The notes under the pieces were generated by a model. It did no database searches. It was not told the origin of the DNA and worked only from the letters and a program-made list of their open reading frames with translations. Below, piece after piece: positions 26,153 to 36,608 of a stretch of DNA of 64,000 bases (positions are counted from its first letter, which is position 1; the number at the start of each line of letters is the position of its first letter). The position numbers and the translations under genes were made by a program. Origin of the DNA: Roseihalotalea indica (GTDB lineage Bacteria > Bacteroidota > Bacteroidia > Cytophagales > Cyclobacteriaceae); assembly GCF_022458895.1 (NCBI RefSeq), contig NZ_JAINFL010000005.1, forward strand, positions 124,001 through 188,000, written 5' to 3'.

Positions 26153-27498
26153 TAATCAATTTTATATAGTTAGAGATCCCAAACACATGTAAACTTTCTG
26201 TTTGTGTACTTTTTTAAGTGATAAATCAGTGAAATACAGGTGGTTAAGTTTATTTTCAACTCGCCGATGTGGATTCAAACATGGTTAGTAGAAAATGAAA
26301 GCTATCTATCCACGCCTGGGGTGCCCGCATGGAAGAGTCGGCCATCGGTTATTTCAAAAGGCTTTAATCACTTAATATGAAAATCTCAAGAGCAAAAATT
26401 TGGCAAAAAACTACTGTTTCGATAGTAGTAAGTGTAAGTAAAAAGTTGGCTGACAAGCGTATAGTATGACATATCCAAACACATATACTATATAATCAAC
26501 TAAATGCTAGCAAAGTGCAAATATCAAAATGTTAAAATCATATTTTGGAAATTTAGTGCACGTACCTTTGGATATTTTTTTGCAGCTTAGGCTACTCAAT
26601 GGGCGTTGATTATAAGGGAGTCTGGTTTAAAACGCATGCCATGAAACTCGCCTTAACGCCTACCTTCTTCAAAGCGTTTTCTGTCCTCCTATCTACCTTA
26701 ATGAGAAGAAATATGACATGATGATAAGACTTTGTACGAGTCTAACGCTGCGCCCCTCAACTATGAAAAGCTTAGAGGGCTTAAGTAAAAGTGTAAGCTT
26801 CCTGGTGGGGCAATAATGTCTATCGGGCTATGGTGCAGAATCGGAAACAGGGGAGGGGGTAAATCGTTTTCTCTGGGTGGATCATCATGATGAGGCTTAT
26901 GCCTGAACGAAGCACAAGCGCTTTGACTGGAATTCTTCTAGGGATGTTTTTCGCAGCAGATTTAACAGGGGGAAAAGATACTTCAAACCAGCCTTGTAGA
27001 ACCTGAAGCTTCAGTAAGTCCTTTGACGTAGCACCGGAAAGAAGAACTGCTGCTCCTAAATACAATCAATTTTGTAAAAACGAATATGTCGGCGTTGGCT
27101 GCCCCGTGGTATGTAGTCAGCATGCTACCATAGGCGCCAAGTTAATGATTAATGTTGGTGAAAGCCGATGTCAAATTGAATGATTACTGGCGGCCCAGAA
27201 CAGTTGCACATCGCTCGCTGCTGCTCTTAGAGCTTTAAACCTTGCAAGGAAATTCGTTTGCCGTATTTGAAGAGGGGAAAAGCAAACAGCGCTACCTCTT
27301 TATTGTACTGCTGGTAATTTTGTGTTACCAACATTCTGTACGTTGATAAGCTGCTATAGCCATGCTTCGGCCGATGTATCTGTGGGCCGGATTTATTGGC
27401 TATTTCACTTTCGCTTGCTATTATCTTTACTTGACGCAACAAACATGCTAGCTCATTATTGCTAGGCTCACAGATGCGTTGTGTATAGGTACCGGCTT
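26153..27498. other. Gene-poor region of about 1.3 kb
   Basis: No convincing gene was found. Short open frames at 26820-27065 and 27227-27442 on the minus strand have no signal, motif or composition supporting them. The stretch around 26570-27200 is mixed in composition and could be decayed sequence, but I cannot identify its source. No tRNA, IS ends or strong hairpins were noticed. Confidence 0.45.
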
Positions 27499-27705
27499 TT
27501 ATTCACATTCACCATTTTTGTAATCCATTATTCCAAGTCTTTCTGCATAACAAGCATTGTCATAAGTCTTTCCATTACATCCACATACTGGGCTATAAAT
27601 GTTATAACAATTAATGTTAGAAGCCTTTGACTCTTTGCATGCTTCATCTTCTTTACAGGACGACATGATCAGATCGAGAAAAATGACATATAGAAAGCAT
27701 CTCAT
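27499..27705 (-). CDS. Small Kazal-type protease inhibitor lipoprotein
   Basis: The protein has 68 residues. A short hydrophobic N-terminus ends in a lipobox-like LIMSSC-KED. The mature part is a Kazal domain, with CYNIYSPVCGCNGKTYDNACYAERLGI and a final cysteine (YKNGEC), six cysteines in all and the diagnostic PVCG-x-GKTY-NxC spacing. Kazal domains inhibit serine proteases. Such lipoproteins in Bacteroidota are presumed to protect the envelope from the cell's own or foreign proteases. It stands alone between gene-poor DNA and the DUF1501 gene. Confidence 0.85.
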   Translation of the reverse strand: MRCFLYVIFLDLIMSSCKEDEACKESKASNINCYNIYSPVCGCNGKTYDNACYAERLGIMDYKNGECE

Positions 27706-27829
27706 AGGAGGTGATTTTTATTAGAGACACGATAAAAAAGCTTTTAGTTGTATTAGCTGGCACCTAACTCACAGATAAAGGTTATTTGCTCGGTCTATCT
27801 TTTTTAGTATAACACCACTACTATTTCTA

Positions 27830-29305
27830 TCAAGCGATAATATCTTTTACCACTTTTCCGGCAACATCGGTGAGGCGGAAATCCCGGCCCTGGAACTGGT
27901 AGGTTAAACGCTCGTGATCCATGCCCAATTGATGCAGGATAGTGGCTTGTAAATCGTGAACGTGCACCCGGCCGCTGATCCCTGAAAACCCGATTTCGTC
28001 AGTTTCTCCGTGGGTGTATCCTTTTTTTATGCCGCCTCCGGCCATCCACATGGTAAATGCATCTCCGTGGTGGTCGCGACCTTTAAAATCAGCGCCAGAG
28101 CGGGCTTCCATCATGGGAGTACGGCCAAATTCGCCTCCCCATACGATCAGAGTCTCGTCCAGTAAACCTCTTTGTTTCAAATCCAGAAGTAGAGCGCTCA
28201 TAGATTTATCAACTTCGCTACAGGCATTTTTTAGTGCGCCATCTACTCCATTATTAGGCCCGGCACCGTGGGTATCCCAGCGCCGGTCAAATAATTGTAC
28301 AAAACGTACTCCGTTCTCTACCAGCCGCCGGGCTAACAGACAGTTATTGGCAAAAGAGTTTTTACCGGGATTAGTGCCATACATTTGGTGCACCCACTCC
28401 GGTTCATCATTGATGTTCATTACCTCGGGTACCGCCGTCTGCATACGGAAGGCGAGTTCGTATTGTGAGATACGGGTAAGAATTTCCGGATCGTTTGTCT
28501 CCTGATATTCTTGTTTATTAATCTTGTTGATAATATCAATAGAGCGTTTTCTTAAATAAGGATCAACCTCTCCGGGATTGGACAAATACAAAACCGGATC
28601 ACCTTCGGAACGACACTGTACTCCCTGATGAACAGTTGGTAAGAAACCACTGCCCCAGATACTTTTACCGGCACTGGGTTCACTGCCGGAAACCAGCACC
28701 ACAAACCCGGGCAGGTTTTGGTTTTCTGAGCCTAGCCCATAGGTAACCCAGGAACCCATACTGGGGCGACCCAACCGAGGCCCACCCGTATGCATCAGTA
28801 ACTGAGCCGGAGCATGATTAAATTCATCGGTGTGGACGGCTTTCAGAAAGGTTACCTCATCCACCATCTGAGAAAAATGGGGTAGGTAATCAGATACATA
28901 CGCCCCGGACTGACCGTGTTGCTTGAATGTGGCCTGGGTGCCCAGCATCTGAGGAACCCCTTGAATGAACGCAAATTTTTTGCCCTCTAATAACGAAGGC
29001 GGGCAATCCTGACCATCCAGTTTGTTAAGCGTTGGCTTGTAATCAAAAAGCTCCAATTGAGAAGGTGCCCCGGCCATATGCAGAAAGATGACGCTCTTGG
29101 CTTTGCCAGCAAAGTGAGTGGATAGCGATGGTGCGGCATTGGTCGCCAGTGATGAAACTACCTCCTTGCTATCGAGCCAAGGGTCGCAACCGGTCAGCCC
29201 GCCTAATGCGGCTGCTCCTAAACCAGACATACATTTTTTTAGAAAGTGGCGACGGGTATTGTAAGCGGCTAGTCGGTGTTGAGCTTCTTCTATGATATTT
29301 CTCAT
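27830..29305 (-). CDS. DUF1501 family protein (sulfatase-like fold), Tat-exported
   Basis: The protein has 491 residues. A Tat-like signal (NTRRHFLKKCMSGLGAAALGG) with a following TGC could make it a Tat lipoprotein. Family marks include VIFLHMAGAPSQLELFDYKP, LIVWGGEFGRTPMM and GRDHHGDAFTMWMAGGGIK, which resemble the alkaline-phosphatase/sulfatase metal site (D/H-rich). It is encoded 5 bases after the PSD1 gene at 29311, a pairing that is standard in Planctomycetes and some Bacteroidota. The pair is presumed to work together in the envelope, but its biochemistry is not established. Confidence 0.92.
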   Translation of the reverse strand: MRNIIEEAQHRLAAYNTRRHFLKKCMSGLGAAALGGLTGCDPWLDSKEVVSSLATNAAPSLSTHFAGKAKSVIFLHMAGAPSQLELFDYKPTLNKLDGQDCPPSLLEGKKFAFIQGVPQMLGTQATFKQHGQSGAYVSDYLPHFSQMVDEVTFLKAVHTDEFNHAPAQLLMHTGGPRLGRPSMGSWVTYGLGSENQNLPGFVVLVSGSEPSAGKSIWGSGFLPTVHQGVQCRSEGDPVLYLSNPGEVDPYLRKRSIDIINKINKQEYQETNDPEILTRISQYELAFRMQTAVPEVMNINDEPEWVHQMYGTNPGKNSFANNCLLARRLVENGVRFVQLFDRRWDTHGAGPNNGVDGALKNACSEVDKSMSALLLDLKQRGLLDETLIVWGGEFGRTPMMEARSGADFKGRDHHGDAFTMWMAGGGIKKGYTHGETDEIGFSGISGRVHVHDLQATILHQLGMDHERLTYQFQGRDFRLTDVAGKVVKDIIA

Positions 29306-29310
29306 ATCCG

Positions 29311-32073
29311 TTAATTTTTTGTCACAAATTCATCCAGGTTGAGCAGAGCATTAGCTACCAGGATAAAAGCCTTCAGGCGAGTAGAATCATGGCTGCCAAC
29401 AGCTACCGGATGCACCATTGTTTTCTGCTGATAGCGATGCAAAGCATCCTGATACAGAAGCTCTAATGCCTGAATTTTTTCTGCATCCGGGGTGCGTAGC
29501 ATCACCCGCTCATAACCTGCCTGTAAGCACTGAGATACGTCAGTAGGGTGGGTAGCATCCATTTGAAGTGCCAAGGCTTTAGCCGCCGTATAAAAGGTAG
29601 AATCATTCAGCAGAGTTAAGGCCTGAAGGGGAGTATTGGTGCGGATACGACGAGAGGTACAGACGTTGCGAGCGGTGCCATCAAAAGTGGTGAGCATGGG
29701 GTGGGGGCTCGTTCGTTTGGTGAAAATATACAACGAGCGTCGGTACTGAGCTTCTCCCTCTTCAGCCACCCAACTGCCCCAGCCGTTGGTAGACTCATCC
29801 GGTCGGGGTGGTTTGATGCTGGGGCCGTATAGGTCCAGGTTAATTAATCCGCTGACGCTTAGCACCTGGTCCCGTACCTGTTCGGCGCTGAGGCGTACTC
29901 GCGGGCCTCGGGAGATCAAGCGGTTGCGAGGGGCTTTCTCAATTTTTTCAGGGGTTGCTGTTGAGCTTTGCTGATATGCGGCAGACATCACTATTTGCTT
30001 TAGCAGTGCTTTCACACTCCAGTGATGTTGATCCATGAACTGTACTGCCAGCCAGTCCAGCAGTTGAACATGGGAGGGAGGGTTACCCTGGGAGCCAAAC
30101 TCTTCCATCGTCTCGATGATCCCCAACCCGAAAAGCTGTTCCCAGAAGCGATTGACCGCCACCCGAGCCGTTAACGGATTATCCCGGCTAACTAGCCAGC
30201 GGGCCATGCCCAGGCGGTTGGTTGGTTCGCCCTTGGGTATTTCGCCCAGCATCTCGGGAACATCAGCTTTTACTAGTTGGCCGGGAGCCATCCAGTTTCC
30301 TCGCTCAAAGATGCGCGTTTCCCGGCTTTTTTCTGCGGGACGGTCGCGCATGATGGGCGTGGTGATCGGCTTGTAGGAATTTAGCTGGACCAGTTTGGTA
30401 TTGAATGTTGTGCTATACTTTTCTTTCAGGGGGGCTCGTTCGTGGTAGTAAATCCAATCCAGATGGAATAGGTGCTGGGTTAAATCTTTATTTTTTCTGA
30501 ACTGGTAGTAGATAGTATGTTTCCCGCTCACGGTAGGCAAAGAGGTTTTAAACTCTTTCCACTGATCCCACTGACCAGTATTGGTTATCTCGGTTTGCCC
30601 GATTTTTTCACCATTAAGCGAATCTAAACGCACATCAATAAACCCACCTGAAATAGCGGTAGCACAGCGGAACGAAATAGCTTCTACCTGACTCAGATCT
30701 ACGTTCTCAAACATAATCCAGGAGCTATCCTGCACCTGCCAGACAACATCCTGATCCGGTGCCAGCAGCTCGATTAGTTTGCTGGATGCATGAAATTCTT
30801 CGGCTTCTACCTTCCGATATCCCAGGTCATATAAAAGAGCTTCTTTCTTTTCGTACAGGAAGCCCTCTTCGGGCACAAGGTCGCGGTCTTGTTCCTGAAG
30901 GTGCGTAGTAACCCATTGCAAGGTAGATGCCAGGTCTTTGGCATCTTCCGGTTCATAAGTGAACAGTTTTGGTTGCTCGTTATAAATATCCCGGTCTTCG
31001 GTATTATTGAAGAAGGCCATGAACTCATAGAACTCCTCGTGCCGGATGGGATCGTACGGATGACTATGGCACTGTACACAGGCCATGGTGGTTCCCTGCC
31101 AAACCTCGAAGGTAGTGCCAACTCGCTCTACAACCGACGCTACCCGAAATTCTTCGTTGTCGGTTCCGCCCTCATCATTGGCCATGGTGTTGCGATGAAA
31201 GGCGGTAGCCACCAGTTGATCCATCGTAGGGTTAGGCAGTAAATCTCCCGCTAGTTGTTCTACAGTAAACTGATCAAAGGGCATATCCTCATTAAAGGCG
31301 TTGATCACCCAGTCACGGTATTTCCAGATGGAACGATCTAGGTCTTTTTCATAGCCTTTGGTATCAGCATACCGGGCCAGGTCCAGCCACATAGCCGCCC
31401 AGCGTTCTCCAAAGTGCAGAGAAGCCAGCAACCGGTCTACCAGGGTTTCGTATGCCCGGGGGCTATTGTCGTCTATAAAATCCTGAACTTCTTTTGGGGT
31501 AGGAGGAAGGCCGGTCAGGTCCAGGTACAGGCGGCGAGCCAGTACTTCTTTCTCTGCCTGAGGGGCGGGGGTGAGTTCGTTGTCCTGCAATTTTTTGAAG
31601 ATAAACCGGTCTATTTCATTCCGGACTTCGTAGTCGCTACTGACATCGGGCGGGATAATATCTTTTTGAGGGGGAATATAGGCCCAGTGGTCTTCCCATT
31701 GCGCACCCTGATCAATCCAGTCGGCAATCAGGTTGATTTCTTCTTTGGTCAGAGGAGGTGCTTCCAGTGGCATACGATACTCAGGATCATGATGGATGAT
31801 CCGCTGGAACATCTCACTATGTTGGGCATCGCCGGGAATAATAGCCGGTTGGCCTGATTCTGCAGTATCCAGGGCATCTTCCCGAAACAGGAAGCTCAAC
31901 CCGCCCGACTGCTTTACTCCACCGTGGCAGGTAATACATTTGGCATTAATAATAGGCCGGATATGCTGGTTGTAGCTGATCTGCTGAGAAGAGTCAGTTC
32001 TCACAACCCAAAAAATGGATGCTGCCAGAATGGCTAACCCTATTCCAAGCCATAAGCTTTTAAAATTCATCAA
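29311..32073 (-). CDS. PSD1 / cytochrome c, DUF1549 and DUF1553 domain protein
   Basis: The protein has 920 residues. An N-terminal membrane anchor is followed by a cytochrome c-like haem site (AKCITCHGG, about residues 44-52), a DUF1549 domain (EIDRFIFKKLQDNELTPAP onward, FGERWAAMWLDLARYADTKG) and a second CVQCHSHPYDPI motif. After a carbohydrate-binding-like insert of about 150 residues comes DUF1553 (RFWEQLFGLGIIETMEEFGSQG, LSAEQVRDQVLSVSG). This is the typical order of the PSD1/PSCyt family. It forms a two-gene operon with the DUF1501 gene 5 bases downstream. Proposed role: periplasmic redox or hydrolytic attack on complex polymers, which is inference. Confidence 0.93.
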   Translation of the reverse strand: MMNFKSLWLGIGLAILAASIFWVVRTDSSQQISYNQHIRPIINAKCITCHGGVKQSGGLSFLFREDALDTAESGQPAIIPGDAQHSEMFQRIIHHDPEYRMPLEAPPLTKEEINLIADWIDQGAQWEDHWAYIPPQKDIIPPDVSSDYEVRNEIDRFIFKKLQDNELTPAPQAEKEVLARRLYLDLTGLPPTPKEVQDFIDDNSPRAYETLVDRLLASLHFGERWAAMWLDLARYADTKGYEKDLDRSIWKYRDWVINAFNEDMPFDQFTVEQLAGDLLPNPTMDQLVATAFHRNTMANDEGGTDNEEFRVASVVERVGTTFEVWQGTTMACVQCHSHPYDPIRHEEFYEFMAFFNNTEDRDIYNEQPKLFTYEPEDAKDLASTLQWVTTHLQEQDRDLVPEEGFLYEKKEALLYDLGYRKVEAEEFHASSKLIELLAPDQDVVWQVQDSSWIMFENVDLSQVEAISFRCATAISGGFIDVRLDSLNGEKIGQTEITNTGQWDQWKEFKTSLPTVSGKHTIYYQFRKNKDLTQHLFHLDWIYYHERAPLKEKYSTTFNTKLVQLNSYKPITTPIMRDRPAEKSRETRIFERGNWMAPGQLVKADVPEMLGEIPKGEPTNRLGMARWLVSRDNPLTARVAVNRFWEQLFGLGIIETMEEFGSQGNPPSHVQLLDWLAVQFMDQHHWSVKALLKQIVMSAAYQQSSTATPEKIEKAPRNRLISRGPRVRLSAEQVRDQVLSVSGLINLDLYGPSIKPPRPDESTNGWGSWVAEEGEAQYRRSLYIFTKRTSPHPMLTTFDGTARNVCTSRRIRTNTPLQALTLLNDSTFYTAAKALALQMDATHPTDVSQCLQAGYERVMLRTPDAEKIQALELLYQDALHRYQQKTMVHPVAVGSHDSTRLKAFILVANALLNLDEFVTKN

Positions 32074-32421
32074 CGTTGTTGTATGTAGTATGGCGATAAC
32101 ATTTGCAGTTATCTGTTGTATAATACAAAAGCCTGTCTTTATGGCAAAAAATACGACATATATCTCAGTAATTCGCTGACTTCTTCTGAAATAATATCAA
32201 ACCCATCGTAGAAGGAGACTTTATGTTATAGTCAAAGTAAAAAAACGGATAAATCGTTGTGATTTTCTTAGCCAACCTGAATAGTTACATTATAAGGCAA
32301 TAATTAGGCGTGAAGACTATTTACTTGATGGTTTTGATTCAGCCTGGTTCAACCCTCAAAAGAATTGCAAGTTGGAGGATAGAACAATACTTTTGCTGTT
32401 CTCCACCAACAAGTATCATAA
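32074..32421. other. Divergent intergenic region before the glycosylase gene
   Basis: This is 348 bases between divergent genes. It contains the likely glycosylase promoter at 32365-32395. No small gene or hairpin was noted. Confidence 0.5.
32365..32395 (+). promoter_or_regulatory. Promoter for the AlkA-type glycosylase
   Basis: TTG at 32365-32367, a 20-base spacer and TACTTTTG at 32388-32395 match the Bacteroidota consensus. The predicted start of transcription is about 20 bases before the GTG at 32422. Confidence 0.5.
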
Positions 32422-33360
32422 GTGATTACCCATAAAGAATCGTCTACACCAACCTCCTGGTTAGTTCACTTACCAGAACCGTTCTGCTTTGAAGAATGCC
32501 TCTGGTTTCTGGACCGTAACTACGACGACTGTTTGCATCGTATTGAACAGCAACAATTGCTAAAGGCGGTTGATGCCCCGGATGGGCCCTTGCTCTTTCG
32601 TTTGACTAAGGGGGAATCCGCGATACGGGTAGAAATACTGGCGGGTAAAGCAAGTGCGGAAAACAGAGAGCATCTGACCCAATTTCTTCGGGCGTATATT
32701 GATGGAGAAAGCCCTCTCTACGAATTTTATGATTTGCTAAAGCAGGATGATCGTCTGGCCTATATGACCCAGGCATTTTACGGCTTACGCATGGTGGGCA
32801 TTCCCGATCTGTTTGAAGGGTTGGTCTGGAGCATCATCGGGCAGCAGATCAATCTCAGTTTTGCTTATCGGCTGAAACGCAGGTTGGTTGAGGCCTATGG
32901 TCACCATATTGAATATCAGGGGCAGCGTTACTACATTTTTCCGAAGCCGGCAGTGCTGGCAAATGTGCCTTCCGAAGTGTTAAGAGGTATGCAGTTTTCG
33001 GGAAGAAAAGCCAGTTATATTATTGGGCTGGCTCAGCAATTTGCGGAAGGTAGCCTGAGTAAAAATATCCTTCGGCAATCCCCCGATCCGGCTACTCGCT
33101 TTCAGTTACTCACCGATATTCGGGGAGTTGGAGCGTGGACTGCCAACTATGTGTTGATGAAATGCCTGTGGGAGAAGGATTGTATACCCTACGGAGATAC
33201 AGGGCTAACGGCAGCCTTGCTAAACCATCAGATTTTCCCAGAAAAACCTACCAGAAAGGAGCTGGATGCATTCTTTAGCAAATTTTCCGGCTGGCAAAGT
33301 TATCTGGTCTTCTACCTTTGGAGATCACTATCCGGATCAGCGTATCCAAAACCAGCGTAG
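32422..33360 (+). CDS. alkA: DNA-3-methyladenine glycosylase II family protein
   Basis: The protein has 312 residues, starting at a GTG. It is an HhH-GPD base-excision glycosylase. FEGLVWSIIGQQINLSFAYRLKRRLVEAYG is the conserved core helix region, and IRGVGAWTANYVLMKCLWEKDCIPYGDTGL contains the helix-hairpin-helix and the catalytic aspartate of YGD. The N-terminal 110 residues match the AlkA_N-type beta domain. It removes alkylated bases (3-methyladenine and similar) from DNA. It is monocistronic and converges with the MFS gene, 29 bases away. Whether it has AlkA or a divergent substrate range cannot be told. Confidence 0.88.
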   Translation: MITHKESSTPTSWLVHLPEPFCFEECLWFLDRNYDDCLHRIEQQQLLKAVDAPDGPLLFRLTKGESAIRVEILAGKASAENREHLTQFLRAYIDGESPLYEFYDLLKQDDRLAYMTQAFYGLRMVGIPDLFEGLVWSIIGQQINLSFAYRLKRRLVEAYGHHIEYQGQRYYIFPKPAVLANVPSEVLRGMQFSGRKASYIIGLAQQFAEGSLSKNILRQSPDPATRFQLLTDIRGVGAWTANYVLMKCLWEKDCIPYGDTGLTAALLNHQIFPEKPTRKELDAFFSKFSGWQSYLVFYLWRSLSGSAYPKPA

Positions 33361-33389
33361 CGATTTTATTTCGGTCGCTTTTTTCAATT

Positions 33390-34616
33390 TCAGGCCGTTG
33401 CTTTTCTTTTCTTTACGGTTTCAGGCATATGCCGGTAAATCACCAAGGCACTTACCAGCGTTCCCACTCCAATTACCAGAAACGGCAGCTCAAAAAAGTA
33501 ATTAACCAGCAAGCCAGAAATTAACGGTCCCAGGGCAATGCCCAGTCCAAAACCAACGGTAATGACACTCATCTGCCGACCTTCGCCTCCTTTGCTGGAA
33601 AGGTCGGCTGCCAGTGCAAACGCCGGAGCAGCAATACCCGCCGCGGCTACTCCCTGAATCAGGCGCAGTACAATGAGCTCCCAATAGGTATCCACTTCGC
33701 CCAGCAAGATGGTTGAGCCGGCAATCAGGATTAATCCCCAGAAGATAAAGGGGCGGCGACCAAAGCGATCAGAGAAGTGCCCCAGGGGGAGCTGGAAGAG
33801 CAGTCGCCCCACCATCACCATACTAAAGGCAAAACCAAACCCCAGAGCGGTGATATCCAGCCGCTCATTAAAATTATTTTCCAGCGAAGTAACCATAGAA
33901 AAACAACCCGCCATAGTAAAAGTGGCCAGAGCCGCGGTCAGGATACCAGAATTATACAGCGAAGGATCGAAAATGGCAAAGCGCTTTTTTGCTTGCCCCG
34001 GCGGTGTTTCCAACCGAACTTCTTTTACCCAAAGCGAGACAAAAATCAGGGATAGGAAGATAAGTCCGGAGCCTACATAAAATGCTGTATCGAAGCCATA
34101 GTGCTCATGCAGAAAGCCACCCAGCAAGGGGCCAATTGCAAAGCCAATCATCCGTGAGGTGCTGAATACTCCCATAGAACCACCCCGGGTTTCCTGCTTC
34201 GTAACTGATGTGATGATTGACAGCGAAGCGGGAATGGTAAGGGCCACCCCTACACCCTGAAGAGTTCTAAGAATCAGTAATTCCGTATAATTATCCGCAA
34301 AGGTAAAGCAGAAAGTTCCGGAGCCAATGAGTCCCAAGCCAATCAGAATCAGTAATTTACGACGGTTGATCTTATCGCTGAGGGCGCCCATCAGGGGCTG
34401 GCAGAAAGAGTTGACCAAGCCATACACTGCAATGAGTACCCCCACGAGTACAGGTACGGAAAAGTGAATGTATTCTTTCGGTAGGGCTGCAACATATAAA
34501 GGAATCAGGATGAACAGCAGGCTATTCCCCATTGCATCGGCCATACGGGCAAATGATAAAGCCAGTATGGTTCGGTTCAGTCCTAGTATTTGTGTTAACT
34601 TACGAGTAATCTTCAA
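33390..34616 (-). CDS. Major facilitator superfamily transporter
   Basis: The protein has 408 residues and about 12 hydrophobic segments. The MFS loop 2-3 motif is seen as GALSDKINRRKLL and its second-half copy as GHFSDRFGRRPF. The alternating helix pattern and size fit drug-efflux-type (DHA1-like) exporters, such as IYGLVNSFCQPLMG near residue 70 and TLQGVGVALTIPASLSI in helix 4. The substrate is unknown. It lies alone, convergent with the glycosylase and divergent from the Gfo/Idh/MocA gene across 560 bases. Confidence 0.9.
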   Translation of the reverse strand: MKITRKLTQILGLNRTILALSFARMADAMGNSLLFILIPLYVAALPKEYIHFSVPVLVGVLIAVYGLVNSFCQPLMGALSDKINRRKLLILIGLGLIGSGTFCFTFADNYTELLILRTLQGVGVALTIPASLSIITSVTKQETRGGSMGVFSTSRMIGFAIGPLLGGFLHEHYGFDTAFYVGSGLIFLSLIFVSLWVKEVRLETPPGQAKKRFAIFDPSLYNSGILTAALATFTMAGCFSMVTSLENNFNERLDITALGFGFAFSMVMVGRLLFQLPLGHFSDRFGRRPFIFWGLILIAGSTILLGEVDTYWELIVLRLIQGVAAAGIAAPAFALAADLSSKGGEGRQMSVITVGFGLGIALGPLISGLLVNYFFELPFLVIGVGTLVSALVIYRHMPETVKKRKATA

Positions 34617-35176
34617 AACGCTTTCAAAATCTTAACTATCTAAAAAATACTAAGCAGTTTCAGGAAGGGAATGTTTTAAAGGTTGAACGGGATTTGCTAT
34701 AGCTGGTTGTCCTGATATTTTAGTAAGAGCAGGTTGATTAATGGTGGATAGACTATTGGCTAGTAGGCTGAGCGTTAGCCACATCTGCATAGTTCTAACC
34801 GTCTGCCATAGACATTTTATCAATCCTATAACTGAGGTTTCACATAGCAATAGTATTAGCTCTTGGCAGGCAAGTACTTTAAGAAAAGGAAATACCAAGA
34901 ATTCTTTTATTGACAGATTGACGAAGTGGGTAGGAATATTACAGTAATTATTGAAATTTACCCGATAATATGTCTCCTTTTCAGGGAAGTTAATTATATT
35001 ATCCTCAATTTATCAATCGGTTGCATTTATAGCTATGAAGGATTCTATTGGGATTAATTATTTATAAAGCATAGAATCAATTTCTTTATGCAGATCAGCA
35101 TTGCAAAAGCGAAAGCGAGCCTTTATGATGAACGATAGTACAACAATTTAGTAACTTACTAGCAGCTTAATTTATA
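34617..35176. other. Intergenic region between MFS and oxidoreductase genes
   Basis: This is 560 AT-rich bases between divergent genes. It must contain both promoters, but I could not place a convincing TTG/TAnnTTTG pair. Short open frames here look non-coding. Confidence 0.4.
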
Positions 35177-36601
35177 ATGACAATGACGAACTATGATGTT
35201 TCTCGCCGAACTTTTTTAACTTCAGTCAGCATGCTGGCCGCCGGGACGATGTTTACTGCCCCAGCCGCGGGATTTGGCCTGACCGGCTCAGGTAAAGACG
35301 AAAAACTAAAAGTAACTCTAGTGGGCACTGGGGTGCGGGGTACCTCATTCTGGGGCCGAAGACTGGTGGAGCAGTACCCTGATATTCTGGAATTTGTGGG
35401 CCTTTGTGATATCAATCCCGGCCGCCTTGCTTACGCCAAAGAATACATGAAGGTAGATTGCCCTACATTTACCAACTTTGAAGAAATGATCAACCAGACT
35501 CAGCCGGATCTGGTGATTGTAACGACCAAAGACTCTACGCACCATGAGTATATTATCAAAGGGCTGCAAATGGGGTGTGATGTACTCACTGAAAAACCTC
35601 TAACCACCGACGAGCGTAAATGTCAGGCTATTTTGGATGCCGAGCGTAGTTCTAATAAGAATCTGATTGTAGGATTTAACTACCGCTGGAGCCCCTACGC
35701 CACCAAGATCAAGCAGCTATTAGCCGAGGAAGCTGTAGGTAAGATAACCTCTGTAGATTTTCACTGGTATCTGAATACCTACCACGGCGCATCTTATTTC
35801 CGGCGCTGGCATGGGCAGCGAGAATCCAGCGGCAGCCTCTGGGTACATAAAGCCACCCACCATTTTGATCTGCTCAACTGGTGGTTGGACTCTGACCCGT
35901 CGGAAGTATTTGCCTACGGGGCGCTGGAACACTACGGAAGCAACGGTCCCTTCCAGGGAGACAAGTGCCGTAGTTGCGAGCATAAGAATGAATGCAAATT
36001 TTACTGGGATATTACCGAAGATGAGCGAGCCATGCGGTTGTACGTAGACAACGAGAAATACGATGGCTACATTCGGGATAACTGCCTGTTTCGGGATGAG
36101 ATCAATATCTACGATAAAATGTCAGCCCAGGTTAAGTATGCCAATGATGTGGTAGTCAATTACTCGCTGACTACCTACTCTCCTTATGAAGGGTGGAAAG
36201 TCTCATTTAACGGCATGAATGGCCGTATTGATGCCTGGCTGGATATTCCTTTTATGAATGAAGACAGTTTAAGTCAATCAGAACTACATGCTGCCGAGAT
36301 GAACCAGAAAGGCGGTGAAGTGGCGGAGTATCAACCCATGATTGTACACAAGAACTGGGAAACCTACGAAACGGTGAACGTACCGGTAGAGCGGGGTGGC
36401 CACGGGGGAGGAGATTCCAGATTACATGATAAGATATTTAAAAACCCGGAAGCTCCGGATCCATACAAGCATTCGGCCGGTGTACGCGACGGAGCCATGT
36501 CCATCCTGATCGGGATTGCCGCCCGCAATAGCATTGAGTCGGGCGAACCCGTACGGATTGCCTCCCTCACCGACCTGCAACCACGCGCCAAACGGTTGTA
36601 A
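35177..36601 (+). CDS. Gfo/Idh/MocA family oxidoreductase, Tat-exported
   Basis: The protein has 474 residues with a Tat-type signal (VSRRTFLTSVSMLAAGTMF). The NAD(P)-binding domain begins LKVTLVGTGVRGTSFWGRRL. The lysine of the EKP motif is in DVLTEKPLTTDE near residue 140, and VGFNYRWSPYATKIK follows. A CRSCEHKNECKFYWD cluster near residue 265 could bind a metal, which is not general in the family. It is only distantly similar to the two enzymes at 1-2503, so it probably has a different sugar substrate. It stands alone and is followed by two hairpins. Confidence 0.92.
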   Translation: MTMTNYDVSRRTFLTSVSMLAAGTMFTAPAAGFGLTGSGKDEKLKVTLVGTGVRGTSFWGRRLVEQYPDILEFVGLCDINPGRLAYAKEYMKVDCPTFTNFEEMINQTQPDLVIVTTKDSTHHEYIIKGLQMGCDVLTEKPLTTDERKCQAILDAERSSNKNLIVGFNYRWSPYATKIKQLLAEEAVGKITSVDFHWYLNTYHGASYFRRWHGQRESSGSLWVHKATHHFDLLNWWLDSDPSEVFAYGALEHYGSNGPFQGDKCRSCEHKNECKFYWDITEDERAMRLYVDNEKYDGYIRDNCLFRDEINIYDKMSAQVKYANDVVVNYSLTTYSPYEGWKVSFNGMNGRIDAWLDIPFMNEDSLSQSELHAAEMNQKGGEVAEYQPMIVHKNWETYETVNVPVERGGHGGGDSRLHDKIFKNPEAPDPYKHSAGVRDGAMSILIGIAARNSIESGEPVRIASLTDLQPRAKRL

Positions 36602-36608
36602 AAATAAG

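Noticed and set aside
26820..27442. Two short frames in the gene-poor region
   Set aside because: No signal peptide, motif or convincing composition, and no neighbours in an operon.
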